Shown: piece by piece, positions 5,723 through 6,012 of the stretch
How positions within the stretch are numbered: position 1 is the stretch's first letter
Layout: every line of letters begins with the position of its first letter
Origin: Planctomycetota bacterium
Lineage (GTDB): Bacteria > Planctomycetota > UBA1135 > GCA-002686595
Reading direction: 5' to 3'
Length of the DNA: 6,012 bases
Assembly: GCA_022447405.1 (NCBI GenBank)
Contig: JAKVCE010000144.1
Location: 1 to 6,012, forward strand
Translations under genes and position numbers: made by a program
Notes under the pieces: generated by a model
Told to the model about the DNA's origin: nothing
Database searches by the model: none
The model's input: only the letters and a program-made list of their open reading frames with translations

Positions 5723-6012
5723 CAGACGGAGAGGCCGGTGCCTGGTGGAGGGAGGAGTCCGACCGCGGAGAGTGGGGGGCTGGGGCGAGGGCGGAGGACT
5801 TCCCCCTCGTCAGCCGCGATGAGGAGCTCGAGCTCCTCCAGAGCGCCTGGCGCGCTACGGGTCCTTCACAGGGCGGCGTAGTGATCCTCGAGGGTCCCGC
5901 AGGCGCTGGCAAGTCGCGCCTCGTGCGCGCCTTCGCTGAGGTGGTTCGGAGGGAGCAGCCCGCCCCCATCGCGCTGCTCACAGAGTCCATAGCCGCGGAG
6001 GAGACCCGGCCG
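5557..6012 (+). pseudogene. Continuation of the kinase gene in the -1 frame: kinase C-lobe end plus AAA-type NTPase (3' partial)
   Basis: This frame is open from 5533 (after a TGA at 5530) to the right edge and has no convincing start of its own. Read from 5557 it gives HHDTAEIFRAIE, which continues the ELVTGSHPF of the preceding frame as in other kinases. It then gives HRDPSQRP (5671-5694) with the subdomain XI Arg that closes the kinase fold. An Arg/Glu/Gly linker leads to VSRDEEL (5809-5829) and a Walker A loop GPAGAGKS (5893-5916), followed by SRLVRAF. This layout matches the start of an AAA_16-type ATPase, a common partner of bacterial kinases in multidomain signalling proteins, often followed by TPR repeats. 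The Walker B, sensor and C-terminal parts lie outside the window. One extra base near 5557 would join both parts into one protein. Whether this is a true mutation or a sequencing error cannot be told here. Confidence 0.75.

Noticed and set aside
5774..5797. G-rich stretch with runs of 6, 4, 3, 2 and 2 as a G-quadruplex
   Set aside because: Only three separate runs reach three G, and the stretch encodes the Gly/Arg/Trp linker of the kinase protein, so composition explains it.

Overview
The window is GC-rich bacterial DNA, with strong G/C preference at third codon positions (CTC for Leu, GTC for Val, GAG for Glu), and is almost fully coding. It holds an end of a conserved translation operon (nusA tail, infB, rbfA) on the + strand, cysS on the - strand converging on it, and a eukaryote-like Ser/Thr kinase gene that diverges from cysS and runs off the right edge. 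No tRNA, rRNA, CRISPR array, insertion sequence or long repeat is visible.

Taxonomy can only be guessed. The order nusA-infB-rbfA is widespread in bacteria. IF2 with two IF2_N domains around a long disordered charged region, together with a kinase fused to an AAA-type NTPase, suggests a large-genome lineage rich in eukaryote-like kinases, such as Planctomycetota or Myxococcota. This is inference, not identification.

Layout: 1-334, C-terminal acidic tail of a gene that is probably nusA. 362-2989, infB (translation initiation factor IF2, 875 aa, TTG start). 3003-3395, rbfA (30S maturation factor). 3399-4817 (-), cysS (cysteinyl-tRNA synthetase, 472 aa), whose stop lies only 3 bp from the rbfA stop. 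4818-4945, the 128-bp divergent intergenic region. 4946-6012, the kinase gene, with catalytic motifs through subdomain IX in one frame and the rest of the kinase C-lobe plus the start of an AAA/P-loop domain in the -1 frame, which points to a one-base frameshift near 5557.

The left three genes act together: NusA links transcription to RNA processing, RbfA matures the small subunit and IF2 places initiator tRNA and joins subunits. CysS charges tRNA-Cys. The kinase-ATPase is an accessory signalling protein with no visible functional link to these. The points most worth a second look are the kinase frameshift, the non-canonical G4 (TKMD) and G5 (CAP) motifs of IF2, the non-RD kinase motifs, and a perfect hairpin at the tight convergent junction. 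I see no convincing previously undescribed system.
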